Part shown: in pieces, positions 9,787 through 22,999 of the stretch
Position numbering within the stretch: position 1 is the first letter of the stretch
How the letters are laid out: the number at the start of each line of letters is the position of its first letter
Origin: Bugulina stolonifera
Lineage: Eukaryota > Bryozoa > Gymnolaemata > Cheilostomatida > Bugulidae
Assembly: GCA_935421135.1 (NCBI GenBank)
Contig: OW285187.1
Location: forward strand, 19,406,429-19,470,428
DNA length: 64,000 bases
Direction: 5' to 3'
Notes under the pieces: generated by a model
The model's input: the letters and a program-made list of their open reading frames with translations, nothing else
What the model was told of the DNA's origin: nothing
Database searches by the model: none
Program-made: the position numbers and the translations under genes

Positions 9787-10879
9787 GTACTATAAAATAT
9801 GATGCTAGAAGTTCAAATTTCAAAGGAAATATCACTTATTTTACCAATTCTGAACCGTTTGTTGCATCTATGAAAATTGAGTTATTGCATACTTGGACAT
9901 TATAAGTCTTTGGTAATAGCCAAGTTACAAGCTTGCATGCCCTTACAAGTTACAAGTTACAAACTTCTGATACCTATATAATATTCAAGTTTAGAGAAAT
10001 TTCTATAGACTGCAAAATGAGTGTAGCCAGTGTTCAAAGTGGAACATATGAGGTGGGTACACATCTTAGGGCATTCCTTATTGTTGAATCTAGAATTACA
10101 CATGCAGTAATCCTAGCTTACAGATTAGAGTATTGTATAGCTATCCATTTAATCTTATAGTAGCTAACCTATTAGTGAATTACTAAAATGAAAAACAATT
10201 GTGCTTTGGTGGGATTCTAACCCATGTCCCTATGAATGAAATTCAAGTACTCTACCATTACACATTCAGATCAGAAATGACTTTATGGGGAAAACTAGCC
10301 GTTAACATGTGGGTACACGCCTGCTGGCAGTGTACTCACTAAAATTGATGTGAGTGCACATCGTATACTCTCGTATAACCACACTTCGAACACTGAGTGT
10401 AGCATCTCTGATACATATACAAGTGCATGCATCTATGATTGAACCTGTAAAATTTGAATGGTAACAGTATAATTATACATTGTACATCCCTTATATACAT
10501 GTAAATATATGGTGTGTAATTCATCTATTCTTCATAATTTTATCTCCATAGTTTATTATATCTAGAGTCGCCATCCCCATGTTGTGACTGGTATATTTGA
10601 AACTATGGGAGTTATTTACTTCTGTACTCTAGGTGTAAATTGTAATACCTATCAAAATCACAACATGTCTAACAGCCCTACATAACCGCTGTTGTAACTT
10701 TTGTATTTGACTAAATGTTTCAAACATAAAGGCACAATGGTTTGGTGATAGAAATAATATGGTTTTCAACACAGACTGGAAACTACATTCTGTATACTTG
10801 TAATTAATGTACATGTAGCACAGGTTGACTTCATGAATATAGTAAACATTTCATATACATATTTAACAATTTACATCTG
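9787..10879. other. intergenic, with a degenerate tRNA-like segment
   Basis: Apart from a tRNA-like stretch at 10195-10270 I see nothing supportable. The sequence is AT-rich with no exon series. Confidence 0.35.
10195..10270 (-). pseudogene. degenerate tRNA or tRNA-derived SINE head
   Basis: On the minus strand there is an A-box-like TGGTAGAGTACTTGA and, about 30 bases on, GGGTTAGAATCCC, one base off the usual B-box (GGTTCGAATCC type) with a pairing T-arm stem. The acceptor stem does not close cleanly. It is more likely a pseudo-tRNA or an old SINE head than a functional tRNA. Confidence 0.4.
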
Positions 10880-11190
10880 GTTGGGAGGATCATATTACTA
10901 GGGACGAGAATATCATAAGTGAAGCAAAAGTAAAGCCTGTCTCGACACACATGAGAGTGAGACGGCTCCAAACCATGTGTAGTGGAGGGATAGAGAGGTA
11001 AACATTAGATATGTGACCGAGATGAAGGTCACTGGCAAGAGGAAAAGAGCAACGCAGATGGATGAATACAACAAAAAAAACGATGGGGCCTGGAGCAGGA
11101 GGACACTGAAGATCGAATGAAATGGCGCTCACTGATCGAGCTTGGAAGCCTGCAGGACGGTCACTTGAACAGGATACAACCGGATAGGTG
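10880..11190 (+). pseudogene. 3' end of an RTE-like LINE, decayed
   Basis: Plus-strand translation, with frame changes, reads like the C-terminal tail of an RTE/craniate-type LINE polyprotein. There is a basic stretch with GKRKRATQMDEY (the usual sense is GRPKKRW), then, in another frame, EDTEDRMKWRSLIEL, which resembles the family's conserved E-D-x-x-D-R-x-K-W-R-x-L motif just before the stop. Only the tail is present, as expected for a 5'-truncated insertion. Confidence 0.55.
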
Positions 11191-12500
11191 AGAACGGCGA
11201 GAAGTTTGACTTAGTGGACTATGTTATATACATGTATTTGTTCATGTTTAGTGTAATGTCAACTCGTAGGTTTGTGTAGTAGATTGTACAGCTCATAGGT
11301 ATCCTTTACTACATACACACACAAGCACTTGGATTTATCTTCCCACGTAACTTTATGAGCAGAAGCTACATGTACCTACTCACTAAAAATAATTACCACC
11401 TGTTGGTGAGTTATCCTCTCTTTCCAGAGGAAAGACAACTTAAAAATCATTGTTGTACAATGATGTTTGACTGTGAATCCCTTTCCTTCATGTAGAACAC
11501 CAGTAACTAGTGATATGAGGTAACAAAAAGTTTTAGGCTCATAATGTACTATGTGAATGGGAGAGTGAAGCTACTCAAGTTTAGCCATTGTAGGTCTGGG
11601 TGTAAAATGATTGCCGGGATAGTCACTCAGTAGTTAGTATAGGACAAACTTGCTACTAGCCTGTTTACTTTTATATCGCTAGCTCTTCAACACCTTAGAT
11701 TCACTGGAACATGACCCTCTGAGTTCTGTGTCAGAAGTGAATTGAATTATGAAGGTTTAGTTCTTATTGCTAAAAATAGAGTGCTGAAAGTTCTCTTGCT
11801 TGAACCAAGAGTATGTGGGTTGCCCTAACATTTATATTTCCATTGGTGAAAGAATAGGCTAAAAATGTACCCATGAGCTATATCTTTGTCAAGGAGTACA
11901 GACAACCTATCAGTGATAATATTGGCTCCAGAGACCAGAGTACACCATGCTAAGCTTTAGTCAAGGATACATCTCATAAGATCCCCCAGTCTAATGTTGG
12001 AATCTCTATCAAAGCATCAGTTCCCAGCCCTAGTCACATTCCTTCGAATACTTTGGCAACTACACAATGTGTGTCATACAATGCATGATGGTCAGTCATT
12101 CACACATTTGCCATTTTTGCCTTTGCCACAATAAACACTAAAATAATTTTCCAAATAGTTATCAGATGTTGTAATTGAACCAGCTGAGTGGTGTCATGAA
12201 TAAAAATGAATAGTTATACTGACTGCAATAATGGTCATGCAGTATAATAGTTATTAATTGTCACCACGTGACAATCTGTTACTATGGTGTTATTACAGTG
12301 TAGACTATCGCTATACATCATATAGTAATAATATGCTATATCTGCTTCATTGTATTACAGTGCATCCTGTGCATAACACATGTGGTGTGTATGTATTAAC
12401 AATACATACATCAGTGTATACCAACTTAGCACAGGCAGGAACTAACATTGCGAGTCTCTATTAATACTGCTTGCTAATTGGATTATTTCATTCAACTTTC
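11191..12500. other. intergenic, upstream of the secreted-protein gene
   Basis: No exons or recognisable repeats. I see only scattered AT-rich sequence and the common TACATGTA-like palindromes. Confidence 0.35.
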
Positions 12501-12580
12501 TCAACTCTGCTGCATATACACATGTGCACATGTACATAGAGGTGGCAGCAAGCAACATCACACCAACACAGTGAGTGCTG

Positions 12581-12597
12581 TACTTTATAAATATAGG
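12581..12597 (+). promoter_or_regulatory. TATA-like element
   Basis: CTTTATAAATATAGG lies about 135 bases upstream of the ATG at 12722, a plausible position for a TATA box followed by a short 5' leader. This rests on sequence and position only. Confidence 0.3.
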
Positions 12598-12721
12598 AGA
12601 GAATTGAATATGCCAGTTTACACTTGCGCATCTAGGAACAGCGTTGGTGCAATGATATAGTGCTCATCAACTCACCAATACAAGACAAATAATCACTTCT
12701 AAACATTCCTACAGAAAAGAA

Positions 12722-15700
12722 ATGCAGGCGACTTCTGTGATAATTATATTTAGTTTATTCGCAAAACTTTTACTAGCGTCTACAATAAGCTATAAAGAAG
12801 GAACTAAGGCTACTTGTGAAGTAACCAAGAACCTGACAGCTACCTGTCTACATGAAGAGATAACTCTGCTGCACTCGGCAGCTTTAGCCATACATGGTAA
12901 TGAGGTTAACCCGTGTGACCCTCTCATCAGTGAACAGGTCTGCCAGCTGTGTAGGTAAGTGAATACGAATATGTATTACTACATGAAGGCCCTCTACTCC
13001 CATCTCCTCTAATAGGCCTACCTCTAATAGGCCTATAATAATACCATAACGCAATAATAACATAACAACATGGAGGAGATATGTTGCGGAGTCAATTTTT
13101 TGAGAACGTACATGATTAATATTTATATTTTGACAGCGCAGTCAGTTAGGCCACACACAGTTCCATGGCATGGCTGTAGACAGTCTTTGGTAATGTCTGC
13201 AAGTTAAGTCCAGACAATTTTAGCAAAAAATGTTTTTCTATTTAACCTTGTTGACCTGTCAATAGTGATTAGGGTCTGGGTGATAGCTACACGCTGATAT
13301 ATAAATTACTGTATCCCTTATTAGTTTTAGAAATAATCTATTATGCATAGATTTATCTCTAAATTATTCAGTTTCCATTACTGATATAACAGCTAATTTG
13401 TTACTTCGAGGACTGCAAAATAAATTAATTAGGGTGTGTTTGCTTTCCATATCAGCCTCATTTTTTATTTATGTAAATATAATGTTTGATGTTCAGCAAG
13501 CATACAATAATAGTAAACCTGTTTACAAAGTTTAAGGAAAAAGACTTTGAATTTTAAAGGATAGGTCAATTTTCTTACAGTAGATGGAAAGTCTTGTATT
13601 TTAGTGATATTAAAGCTTTAACAATCTGTTGGTATAGTAGACAGCCTACTATACGTTGCTGTCATCTGCTGTGCTGTTGTGTGGATAGTTTATACTAACA
13701 TTAAAATTTTAATACACAAACACTACAATCTCCTGTAATATTAGGCTATACACAACAAGTATCAACATGATCGTATCCATGTATCCAACATGTATCAATC
13801 AGCATAATAAATAATTACTGTGTATTGAAGTACATTCCCAAGTAGGATTCTGGTGGATTAACAATAATATTATATAATTTATACCAGTTTTAGGCCTATC
13901 CTTGCCTGGTATAGCTATATTTAGTATACTATCAATATACATTGTACTATGTACAGTATCTACAATATATATTTTAGGTAATAGCAAGTGTAATGTGTGT
14001 AAGTAGATGCATTGCAATTGCAGAATGCTATAGCTTACATATAATGTTATGTATATATAGCAATTACTTTGGTAATGTAGTAGTAAATGCTATGCTAAAT
14101 GCTGTGCAATACACAATGATATAATGTAATGTGTACAATAATGCCATGGATGGAATTTATAATTATAAATGTCCTTGTATGAAATCTGCTACTGCCTGTA
14201 AATACCATGCTGACTGCACCAGTGAATACAGATACGCATCTGTATCTGCTTTCCAACAGAAATTTACAAAGCTTGATAAAGTGTGGGATAAAATGTTTAA
14301 CAGTACCAACACTATAGATTATGCATGTGACTGTTTTATATTATACAGATTGTTTAACAGAAGCAAAGTGTGTTTGGACATTCTGCTAGACTCATGCAAC
14401 TATTCAGAGATTCACGAGTTCTTGTGGAGTCACAAGGTACCATACTTGGGTACTGTATCCTCCCTCTGTCACCAGAAGGACCTGCTAGATGGTAAGTCTG
14501 GATGGTGCAAAGTGACAGACAGATCTGGTGCTACTGCCAGGCACTGGCACTGAGACAATGTGGTTTACTTTGATGGGTACAAGCAAATTATATGGTACAC
14601 TTTGTGGTTATAGTTGGTGTGAGGTGAACTAAGTATACCAACTATACAACTACTACATGTACTACTACTACTCCAGCCACCAGAACTCAAGGAAGTGACT
14701 AGTTTCTCAATGGTTCATTTCATTGACAATCAATGGTCCAGCCTGACAATAGGTGGCCTTCAGTACAGTGATCATAATCCTACTATTACTGCTATAAATC
14801 ACACCATACAGTAATCCTTGTAAAATAGCCTTCAACACACATAATATACCTCATGTTAGATGTGCTGTGCTTGCATGCACATCAAAGTAGTAGGTATAAT
14901 ATAAAAACTAGAATATGTGATAGACTGACATGTAAATTACTTGAGAACTGCTATTGCCGTTCTACACAGCATGAACACAATAATTTTTCATTAGTTGTAT
15001 TACATTGGGGGTGATTTGTGACATAACATCCAGTGCTATTTAGTATGGATTGCATACCTAGTATGTAATTACACTACATGTATATTATTACTAGTGTCAA
15101 GTTCACATAGGACAATGCATATCCTCATAATACCTGGAGACAACTTAAACATGTAACACCTATTTAATTCTCTATAGATGTGCTATGTGTGATTGTTAAG
15201 CAGCCTTTGTACCATTGTTTAGTGCTGCTCTTGGTGTATTTACTAGAGAAACTAGAAAACTTTTTATTAATAGAAAAGTTTTGTTTACATCAGACATAGC
15301 CCTAAGGTAAAACAGGCAAGTTGTAGAAAAGATAATAGTTGGAAGCCAGCTGTTGTAACTCACCAAATGCCAAATGGTGCTACATGCTACAACACAGGGT
15401 TATACTGCCCTACTGGATCTATTAGTTTGAGTTGAGCTCTCCAAAATAACACTATGTATCATTGGTTAATCAGATGTTGGCTCTATGGGCCATGGGGCTT
15501 TCACTTCACTCACTTACAGCTTGAATTAAAATATTTTAGTTCTTACAGATTTATTGATTTATTGACATTCCCAAAAAAATAATTTATTTCAAATATAAGG
15601 TTGTGAAATTTATAGTGGCTGCTGATAAATTATTTAAAATCAAACATGAAATTGCCTATTTATGGTTTGAAAGATAATTGAGTATGGGTGAGTCAATAGG

Positions 15701-18700
15701 CTGTGGAGGGTAGTGGAATAACAAGTGGGCAGAGATTATGAGTAATTTCTAGTTGCTGGTGTGACAATTATAATTTATGATCAAAATAGTTTTATAATAC
15801 TATCATTATAGCTATAATTACATTACATTACATCTGTTACACTACATCAATGTACAGTTTGTAGACTACAAGGTCTATATATACATGCATGTTAATACTA
15901 TTATTTACTTGTTTACTATCAACTGAGGTTTGTAATATTATACTGCCCAAAACATTATATAACCTAAACATTCTGCTGTCTGAAGAGCCGCTAAATACCT
16001 TTGTTTCAGGCTAATTTACATAATATACAGTATCATGTGCAGGCAAATTGAAAACCGCCTACAATAAAATCCAGTAAATTATCTGTGTATAATATCTACA
16101 TGTACATCTATTGGATTCAAATCAAATAGATATGACACAGTACGTGTTGCAGGTGTGTGCAGGTAACCTATGTACCTAGAGCTAGTGTTGCAGGTGTGTG
16201 CAGGTAACCTATGTATCTAGAGCCCTGGCCTGGTATACCTACATGCACTCACATCTTGCACACGTTCTGCACATAACAAGTTCTTAATACTTGTATCATA
16301 AAGTTGTATCAATTTTCTAACCTTGTTAAAGTATAATTAATATGTTAGTATTGCTTTACACCAGTTCAGAACCTGCTTATTTATCTAGGATTGCTGTACT
16401 ATTGTAGTATTACTGTTATAGGTATGTGATGGCAGGCAGTGTATGTGCTACATAGTTAATATAAAAATAAACACATTCCAACCTCCATCCAACTGCCTTT
16501 TCCCTTTCATCTGTTAAAAGTTAGCAATAAAATAGTTTTGTATTTAAGCATTAAGCCTGGAGAAGGTCAATGGCTGTAATTCTTAACACATCTAGAATTT
16601 AGATAGAAATGCTTTGTAACTCAAAGGGTTAGATTCAAATTTAATTTTCCATATAAAAAATTTATTGCTTTTCTGAGCTGCCTGGATCTCATGCATTGTA
16701 CATGTTGTACTGTAGAGTTAGTTTTTTCAAACATGTATATTTCTGTACAATTATAGGCCTACATTACATTTGTACACTGTACATGTATATGTGATGAGAT
16801 AAATCGCTAATAGATAGTTCTTGTCCTTTCACTGTCATCTATAGGTCAATTCAGCACCTAACAAATTTTGTTTTGGCAACAAAAATTAAAAAGTATACCC
16901 AACTGTTGATGTGAGTGTAATTGACTTGACTACACTGTACACAATCACAACAATTTAACAAATGTAATATAGTCAGGTCCTAGTGTGATAAATTGTTGTA
17001 TTTGCTTCTTAGAAATCTATGAAAATTTGGAGTGCTATAATGGCATCACAGTGAACTTGAGGAAGTGCTTCAATGCAATGGAAAGACCTCTGAAGAGATC
17101 ATGCAGGTAAATTGTATGCAGGTTTTAACTAAAACATTTTAAGCTACTATTTATGGAAACCAACAATAAAAGATAATAAATTCGGTTATCTTATTTTTGA
17201 AATCTCAATCTGTAAAGTACACACTAAATCAGAACCACAGTCATGATGATTTGGTGAGTCTATTATAGTCTGTACTCAATGGAACTAAAAATAACAGTTA
17301 TAGTTTAATAAAAGAACATCTAGCAACGTGTACATGCCTAGGCCTGTGTGTAGTTAATTGTAAATTTGAATTGGGATTTACAACTTTGCAACATCTACTG
17401 GTTAGCATTCTTTTATAACATTTACTACTATACATTGTACATGCAAATGTAGTATAATTATCATGTGGGCCTATATTACATTATTTCAGGTCTGCATGTA
17501 TTTGATGACATGGTAGGATTTTATTGCTGAACCTTATTAATGTTTTTAAAATCATATATTTGATCTTGATGACCCTTGAACCTGTTCTGCTGGAGTGTAT
17601 AATATACATGTATATTACATATACAAGTCATAATAGGCCTCCCAGATACAATATAATAATACAGAACACTATACATGTATTATATGCAACTCATGTATAT
17701 TATATAAATGTATATACCAGGCTCTGTTACAGGGTGGAGTCAAGTTTAGCAGCTAATATTGTATGACTGTGGGTGACATGCAATATAAATTATACTGTAG
17801 TTTATCCCTAGAGCTGGTCTGAGTAGCCTATATTGTTGCTGGACTATTGCTATTGTTATAATGTTACAAATAGAACCTCTGTATTAATACTAATTATTCA
17901 TGTGAGAACATCAGCATATAAAACAGCAATTTATCAACTGAAATGAAATGACTCACTCCTAGGAATCAAATTTGGACAAAGATACTAGCGGGTGACTGCA
18001 GTCTGCAGGTGACTGCAGGTGACGGCAGGGAGGCGTGTATTTTTTTCAATGAACTTTATGTTAGACAAGGAATTGACTCATAATCTACTAGTAAGCGAAA
18101 TAAATTTAATTGTATAGTAATAGTGATATTTTATAAATAAGAATATAGCCTTATTCTACTTAGCGCAAATTATAGGTACATGTAGTTGCGCTTTTTGTTA
18201 TCCTAAAATAATTTAGAACATAAAAATGTCATTCTGTTTTATACAAAACTTTGACAGAATTGAATAGTCTAATAATATTGTAAGAAGGTTGCATTGATTA
18301 ATATTTGTTGTGTAAGGGACAGGGTAGTGGTAGGATATAGGTGTTTCATTCATATGCGTTCACAAGTGATTAATGTTTGGTTTTCTCATTTTTTTTGCAT
18401 ACTAAATCACATTAATTTGACAAGAAAAGTGAAGAATTACTGATTGCAGTACCATTTTCATTATAGACCTACCTAAGATCAAATGAGCAATTAATTGGTG
18501 CCGAAGCCAGCTTGATTTATATTCATTAGAATATTTTACACTATGTCTGCTCATAGTGGTGGATGTAGCTACTTGTATCACTACTTTATGTTGTAATAAG
18601 TATTGTTGGTCATTTTATATTCTGACCATACTATAATGGGATATTTTATCTGTTTTAAATATATCAATTTATTATTTTTGTAAAAACCATGATCTGACTA

Positions 18701-19837
18701 ATTAGTTTGTTGCACACTGAGGTTTTACCTATTGGTATGACTAGTCTAGTGAATATGGGTTGGTCAATCCTCCCTTATAGAAGTATGAGGTGTCTGAGTT
18801 CTTTTAAGAAAGTTGATAAAACTTATTTTCCCACAGCCTTTTTGATATGTCTTCAATAAAACATTACAAATTGAGATTTAAGGGTTGACACAAAATTTTG
18901 GTGGAGCATACTTAGTAGTTTGATGAAATCACACATTCAATGAATATGGTGACTTCCTCCATTTATGTACAGTAATAATATCATACATTGACAGGTGGCA
19001 CATAGGCCTGTCATTATAATATTATATTATAATAATATAGTATATACCTGCAAAGATTGACCTAAAATATATAAAATGTTATTATATAATAATTTTACAG
19101 TAAGAACAGCTATACTATAGCCTAATTGCTTAGAAAGTCATTATAGTTGAATACATGTGCTCTAATGCTTAATCATTACATATTGGTATGTAACAGTAGA
19201 AAATAAATACAATGTAGCTTGTTTTACACGATGTACAAGTACAATAATATACAACTTGATTGTTTGCAGGGATGTAAACAATGGCTACACTTGTGCTATC
19301 ATGATATCTGAAGCCTACTGCGCTGTCTTATTCAAGGCAAAGACTCATCATAAGCAGTTGTCTTCTCTTTACCTTAGAAGCCTCCAGCCTGTGATAGATC
19401 TACTGAACTGTACCAGTGATTCCCAGCTGTTTGTAGCACAGGTAATATGTTATCCATCTAACAGCCTTGCCTATCTACACAACTACAGACTACCCCAAAA
19501 TTCTCTCTGAACTGAAGTAATAACAACATATCCATGATTAATAGTGGTGGGTAACATGTCAATTAAAATGCACTACTCTCTGTGATTCCCTCATAATTTA
19601 TTGCCTTTCCAGGTATATCCTGAGTATCAATACATGTGGAAGAAAACATCCACAGCCCCTGTGGTAACACAACTAAAAGTAAACGCATCATCACCCCTAG
19701 AGAAGGAAGGGTCACCAATGGCTGCAGCTCTAGTGGAGAAACCTTATAGTGGAGGGGTGCATCTGTGTGTTGAAGTAAAGCTATTGTTATTCCTTGTTTA
19801 TACTGTTACTATTAACTACTTATATGGCATATTATGA
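12722..19837 (+). CDS. secreted cysteine-rich protein, probably GPI-anchored
   Basis: Five exons fit one frame with GT-AG junctions: 12722-12954, 14223-14491, 17013-17106, 19270-19441 and 19613-19837, giving about 330 residues. The N-terminus is a signal peptide (charged start, then IIIFSLFAKLLLAS). The mature part has many Cys and several N-glycosylation sequons. The last about 18 residues (LLLFLVYTVTINYLYGIL) are hydrophobic and end at the stop, as in a GPI-attachment signal; a single C-terminal helix is the alternative. The start of exon 2 is the weak point. I chose a phase-matching AG at 14222, but open frame continues upstream to 14125 and has C-x6-C-x5-C-x3-Y spacing like GDNF/GAS1-receptor domains, with no AG in front. 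I do not recognise the family with certainty. Confidence 0.6.
16144..16222. repeat. 41-bp tandem duplication in an intron
   Basis: Two near-identical copies of a 41-bp unit starting GTGTTGCAGGTGTGTGCAGG lie in the intron between exons 2 and 3 of the secreted-protein gene. Each contains TTGCAGGTGTG, which could act as a weak splice acceptor or donor. Confidence 0.7.
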
Positions 19838-21142
19838 GTTGTTCCACCCTGCAAGTGAGCAGCCAAGACACACAACTCCAACATGCGCACATGCCCAATA
19901 CTTCTGTGCTGACCTATGACTTGGAATAATATACTTCCCCCCATACTATGCAGCAGCAATTCAATCAGTTATTCAATACTTTTTACATGTATATCATCTG
20001 TAGGTGCCTGTGCTGTTTAATGCTGTTATTGTTACACTAAATTTACTGGCAAGAGGGCATTATTGTTGCTTTAGATGATTATATATTTTATATGCATCCA
20101 TTAAAATCTATGTACAAGCATATTGTTTTATATTTTTTATTTATGAATCTCTACTACATTATACATTGTAAATGGATAGTATAATAATATATATTAAGTT
20201 AATTATAACAATGTAGTGATTTAAGAAAATTATCCAGACAATAAATATTTTAAACATTTTACGAACTGATGATGTAGCCCTCTCTACACATTACTTGGTT
20301 TACATAATGCATCAGGTATACATGGAATGGAATACTAGATAGAGCATATGGGGTAAATCGGTACAGAGTATTGTATGCACAGCAAATGGTTTTGGTATAA
20401 ATAATCCCTATACAGTATATTCACTTACTGACATTAGGTACCACAATATTGCTACCTGAAATTCACCTTGTACATTAGTTACTGGAGTGTATATAATAGT
20501 AAGTGCTCCAGTAATGATCCAAAACTGACCTGAAATAAGTTTATTTTGTTATTGAAGCCAAATTAGGCTAAATGTAAGAGTTATTTCAGGCAGCAGTAGC
20601 AGTAGTAATATGTAAATTCTTGTTGTACAAACAACTGGTAGCACCAAGTCATTTCAAGTGTATGGATAGAGGAGCACCATGCTATCTCCTTGTGGAGGTC
20701 AAGTTAAGGTCAAATGATGAGATATCTTAGGATGCCGCAACTTGTGTGAGTGGATCTTTTAGGTAATCCCGTAATGCTAGTACCTACAAGGGACGAAAAC
20801 CCACATTAATAGTAGAGAGCAGAATTTGACCGTACCTTCGTGGACATATTACACGCAATATAATATAAGAGAGCAGTCATAGCATACTAGTTGTAGTGCT
20901 ATAGCCTAGGAAGTACAATAAAACAAACAATACACTTTGGAACAAACAAGTTAGCTGTAAGGAGTCGTGTTCTCAACAAGGGTCAAGTATTCACAACTCT
21001 ATAGTACATCAGAAAAGACACTGATTGAGTATTTGAAACACCAATACATGCATATAGTGTACAGGTATCATTTAGAAACATAGAGGGTTTATATATGACT
21101 AAGGTGACAGCAGATCTAAATTCTAGTGTTCAACTCCAGCCA
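19838..21142. other. intergenic between two convergent genes
   Basis: Contains AATAAA at about 20240 on the plus strand, which could end the secreted-protein transcript, and AATAAA on the minus strand near 20543, which could end the LAMTOR2 transcript. No other feature is seen. Confidence 0.35.
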
Positions 21143-21637
21143 TTAGGGGAACGCTTGGGAACTCACTTCAGCTGGACCATAGAACTGCTGGAGCATACAT
21201 ACACCTTTACATTACTTTACAATTACTTGTAACACTAAATACACACATACCTTTGCACGCAATATTCCAAGCTGCACATTCTTTTCAGCATATATACAGA
21301 GGAGGAGATCGGCTACCTTAGTAATGGCTACTTTTCCATCCTAAAAATATATAAATACATAGCTGTCATTAAAATACATAATGTAATGCTAAATCATACT
21401 GAATGCATAACAAATCTCTGCTACTACTAAGAACCAATGTGAGTATGAAACTGTCTCAGATCTATAATACCTACCATACACTGTATCATCACCATACAAA
21501 GAGGGTCATTGTTAAGCATCACCTCAGCGTTCCTTGTATATGACATCCAAATGTTACCAGCCAATGCTGCGGCTACATGTTTATCTCCTTCACCAAAACC
21601 AGCACAAGCTAGCAGAGAGCCTTCAGTGGTCAGCAGG
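21143..21637 (-). CDS. LAMTOR2: Ragulator subunit LAMTOR2 (p14), exons 2 onward
   Basis: LAMTOR2 is the roadblock-fold subunit that pairs with LAMTOR3 in Ragulator, which tethers Rag GTPases and mTORC1 to lysosomes. Exon 21475-21637 encodes TTEGSLLACAGFG, AAALAGNIWMSY and a segment ending MIQCM. Exon 21251-21340 encodes DGKVAITKVADLLLCIYAEK and ends LRAK. Both align with vertebrate LAMTOR2 in order and spacing, and phases match. A last exon at 21143-21187 (15 codons with stop, starting QFYGP) is phase-compatible but poorly conserved. The first exon, encoding the family's N-terminal helix, was not found. Decayed LINE and gypsy fragments lie upstream, so exon 1 may be beyond them or lost. The secreted-protein gene is convergent with it. 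Confidence 0.8.
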
Positions 21638-22129
21638 CTAAACAATAATTCAGCAATGTACACATAAACTTGGAAGAGAGCACAATCATGATTGTTTTCG
21701 ATTATAAATATTGTGACCTGCAGAATGCAGATGGTTTGATATCCAAGGTGAGTACTGCTGCACGGACAGCAGTGCCAAAGTTATTGACTGCTCAGACACT
21801 ATAATAAAATCTATTGACTGATTAGATGGGCCTCTAGGATGACGATTCTCCTTGCAAAATATAGGAAGGACAGAGAGTGAGCCCAGCACAATGGTGCTTG
21901 TTGACTGTTTGAAATTGGGTTCAGAACTGCTGTGAATGAATCTGTGCCTGTGACATACATGATTTTAAAGCATATGACAATTGCCCAGTTAAACGAATGC
22001 TTGAAAATTATGAGTGGAAAACTTAGTAAAAACCCACGACTAGTGAGAGATGACAATCAATCACTCAATCAAATGTTATTTCTATGCATTCAGTGTGATA
22101 TATAAAACTTTTGACAAAAGTAGTTGACT
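21638..22129. other. LAMTOR2 upstream region, unassigned
   Basis: A plus-strand open stretch at about 21910-22080 lacks family motifs, and minus-strand frames here do not encode the LAMTOR2 N-terminus. I see nothing firmly assignable. Confidence 0.3.
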
Positions 22130-22860
22130 TCTGTTAGGATATCAATATAATTGTCGTCCTTTGAAGGCTACTTTTAATTAGATATACATGTAGATCTCTA
22201 CACAAGGATTTTTTGTCATTCTTGCAAAAAAACAACATGATGCAAATTATTGAAGAACCTACATGCATGAAGGAGAGCACCCTTGACCTAGTATGTACTA
22301 CACAACCACTAAACCTGCCTTTCCAGATCATATCTCCTGTATCGAGTGATCACTATTAATAGTCTATCTGTTGAACTTTGATATGGCAACCCCACTGAAA
22401 ATAAACCTACTAGACCCATAGAGATGTATCATAAAACTGATGTTGACCAATTCTAAGATCTCTTATGGCAACCACAAGATGTTTTTGTGAATATGAATTA
22501 AGACGATGGCATGTGGAATTTGTTTTCCGATCAAATACAAGATGCTAGTGGCAAAGCAATCTCGGTGAAGCATATCAAACTCAAAATCCCATTGAACCAA
22601 TGTGGCTCAAAAGATCTACTCATAAATTGCTAAGGAAATGAATGCAAACATACAATGAACATAAGAAAATATCAAACCCATACTACAAAAGATGCTATGA
22701 GCAGAGGGACAGCAAAGTAAACAGATGCTAAGAGATATTAAGCAGTCTTATAAATATATTGACAACAGAACCTGCAAACCTCTTGAATCCGGCAACAGCA
22801 AACGCTTCTACAATCACCACAAGTGAATAAAAAACCTAGCAACAGCACGGATGATGCTAC
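22130..22860 (+). pseudogene. decayed LINE: end of endonuclease and start of RT region
   Basis: Plus-strand frames, interrupted by stops, first read IIEEPTCMKESTLDLVCTT and then VSSDH. This is the C-terminal endonuclease signature of CR1/RTE-type LINEs (a T-x-x-x-x-x-x-LDLV motif followed by an SDH). Further on are a WNLFSDQI segment and finally CKPLESGNSKRFYNHHK, which resembles the conserved linker in front of the reverse transcriptase. Multiple stops and frameshifts show that it is dead. Confidence 0.6.
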
Positions 22861-22999
22861 AAAATGTACTGCAATGTAATATTCTGTTCTCACTACCAGA
22901 TCTCTGATTATCTAGATTATTCGGCTGAATTGTTCGATTATCTAAGACTTCTAAGTACATGTAATTTGATTGGAATTTGTCAATTGTAGATTTTCCTCT

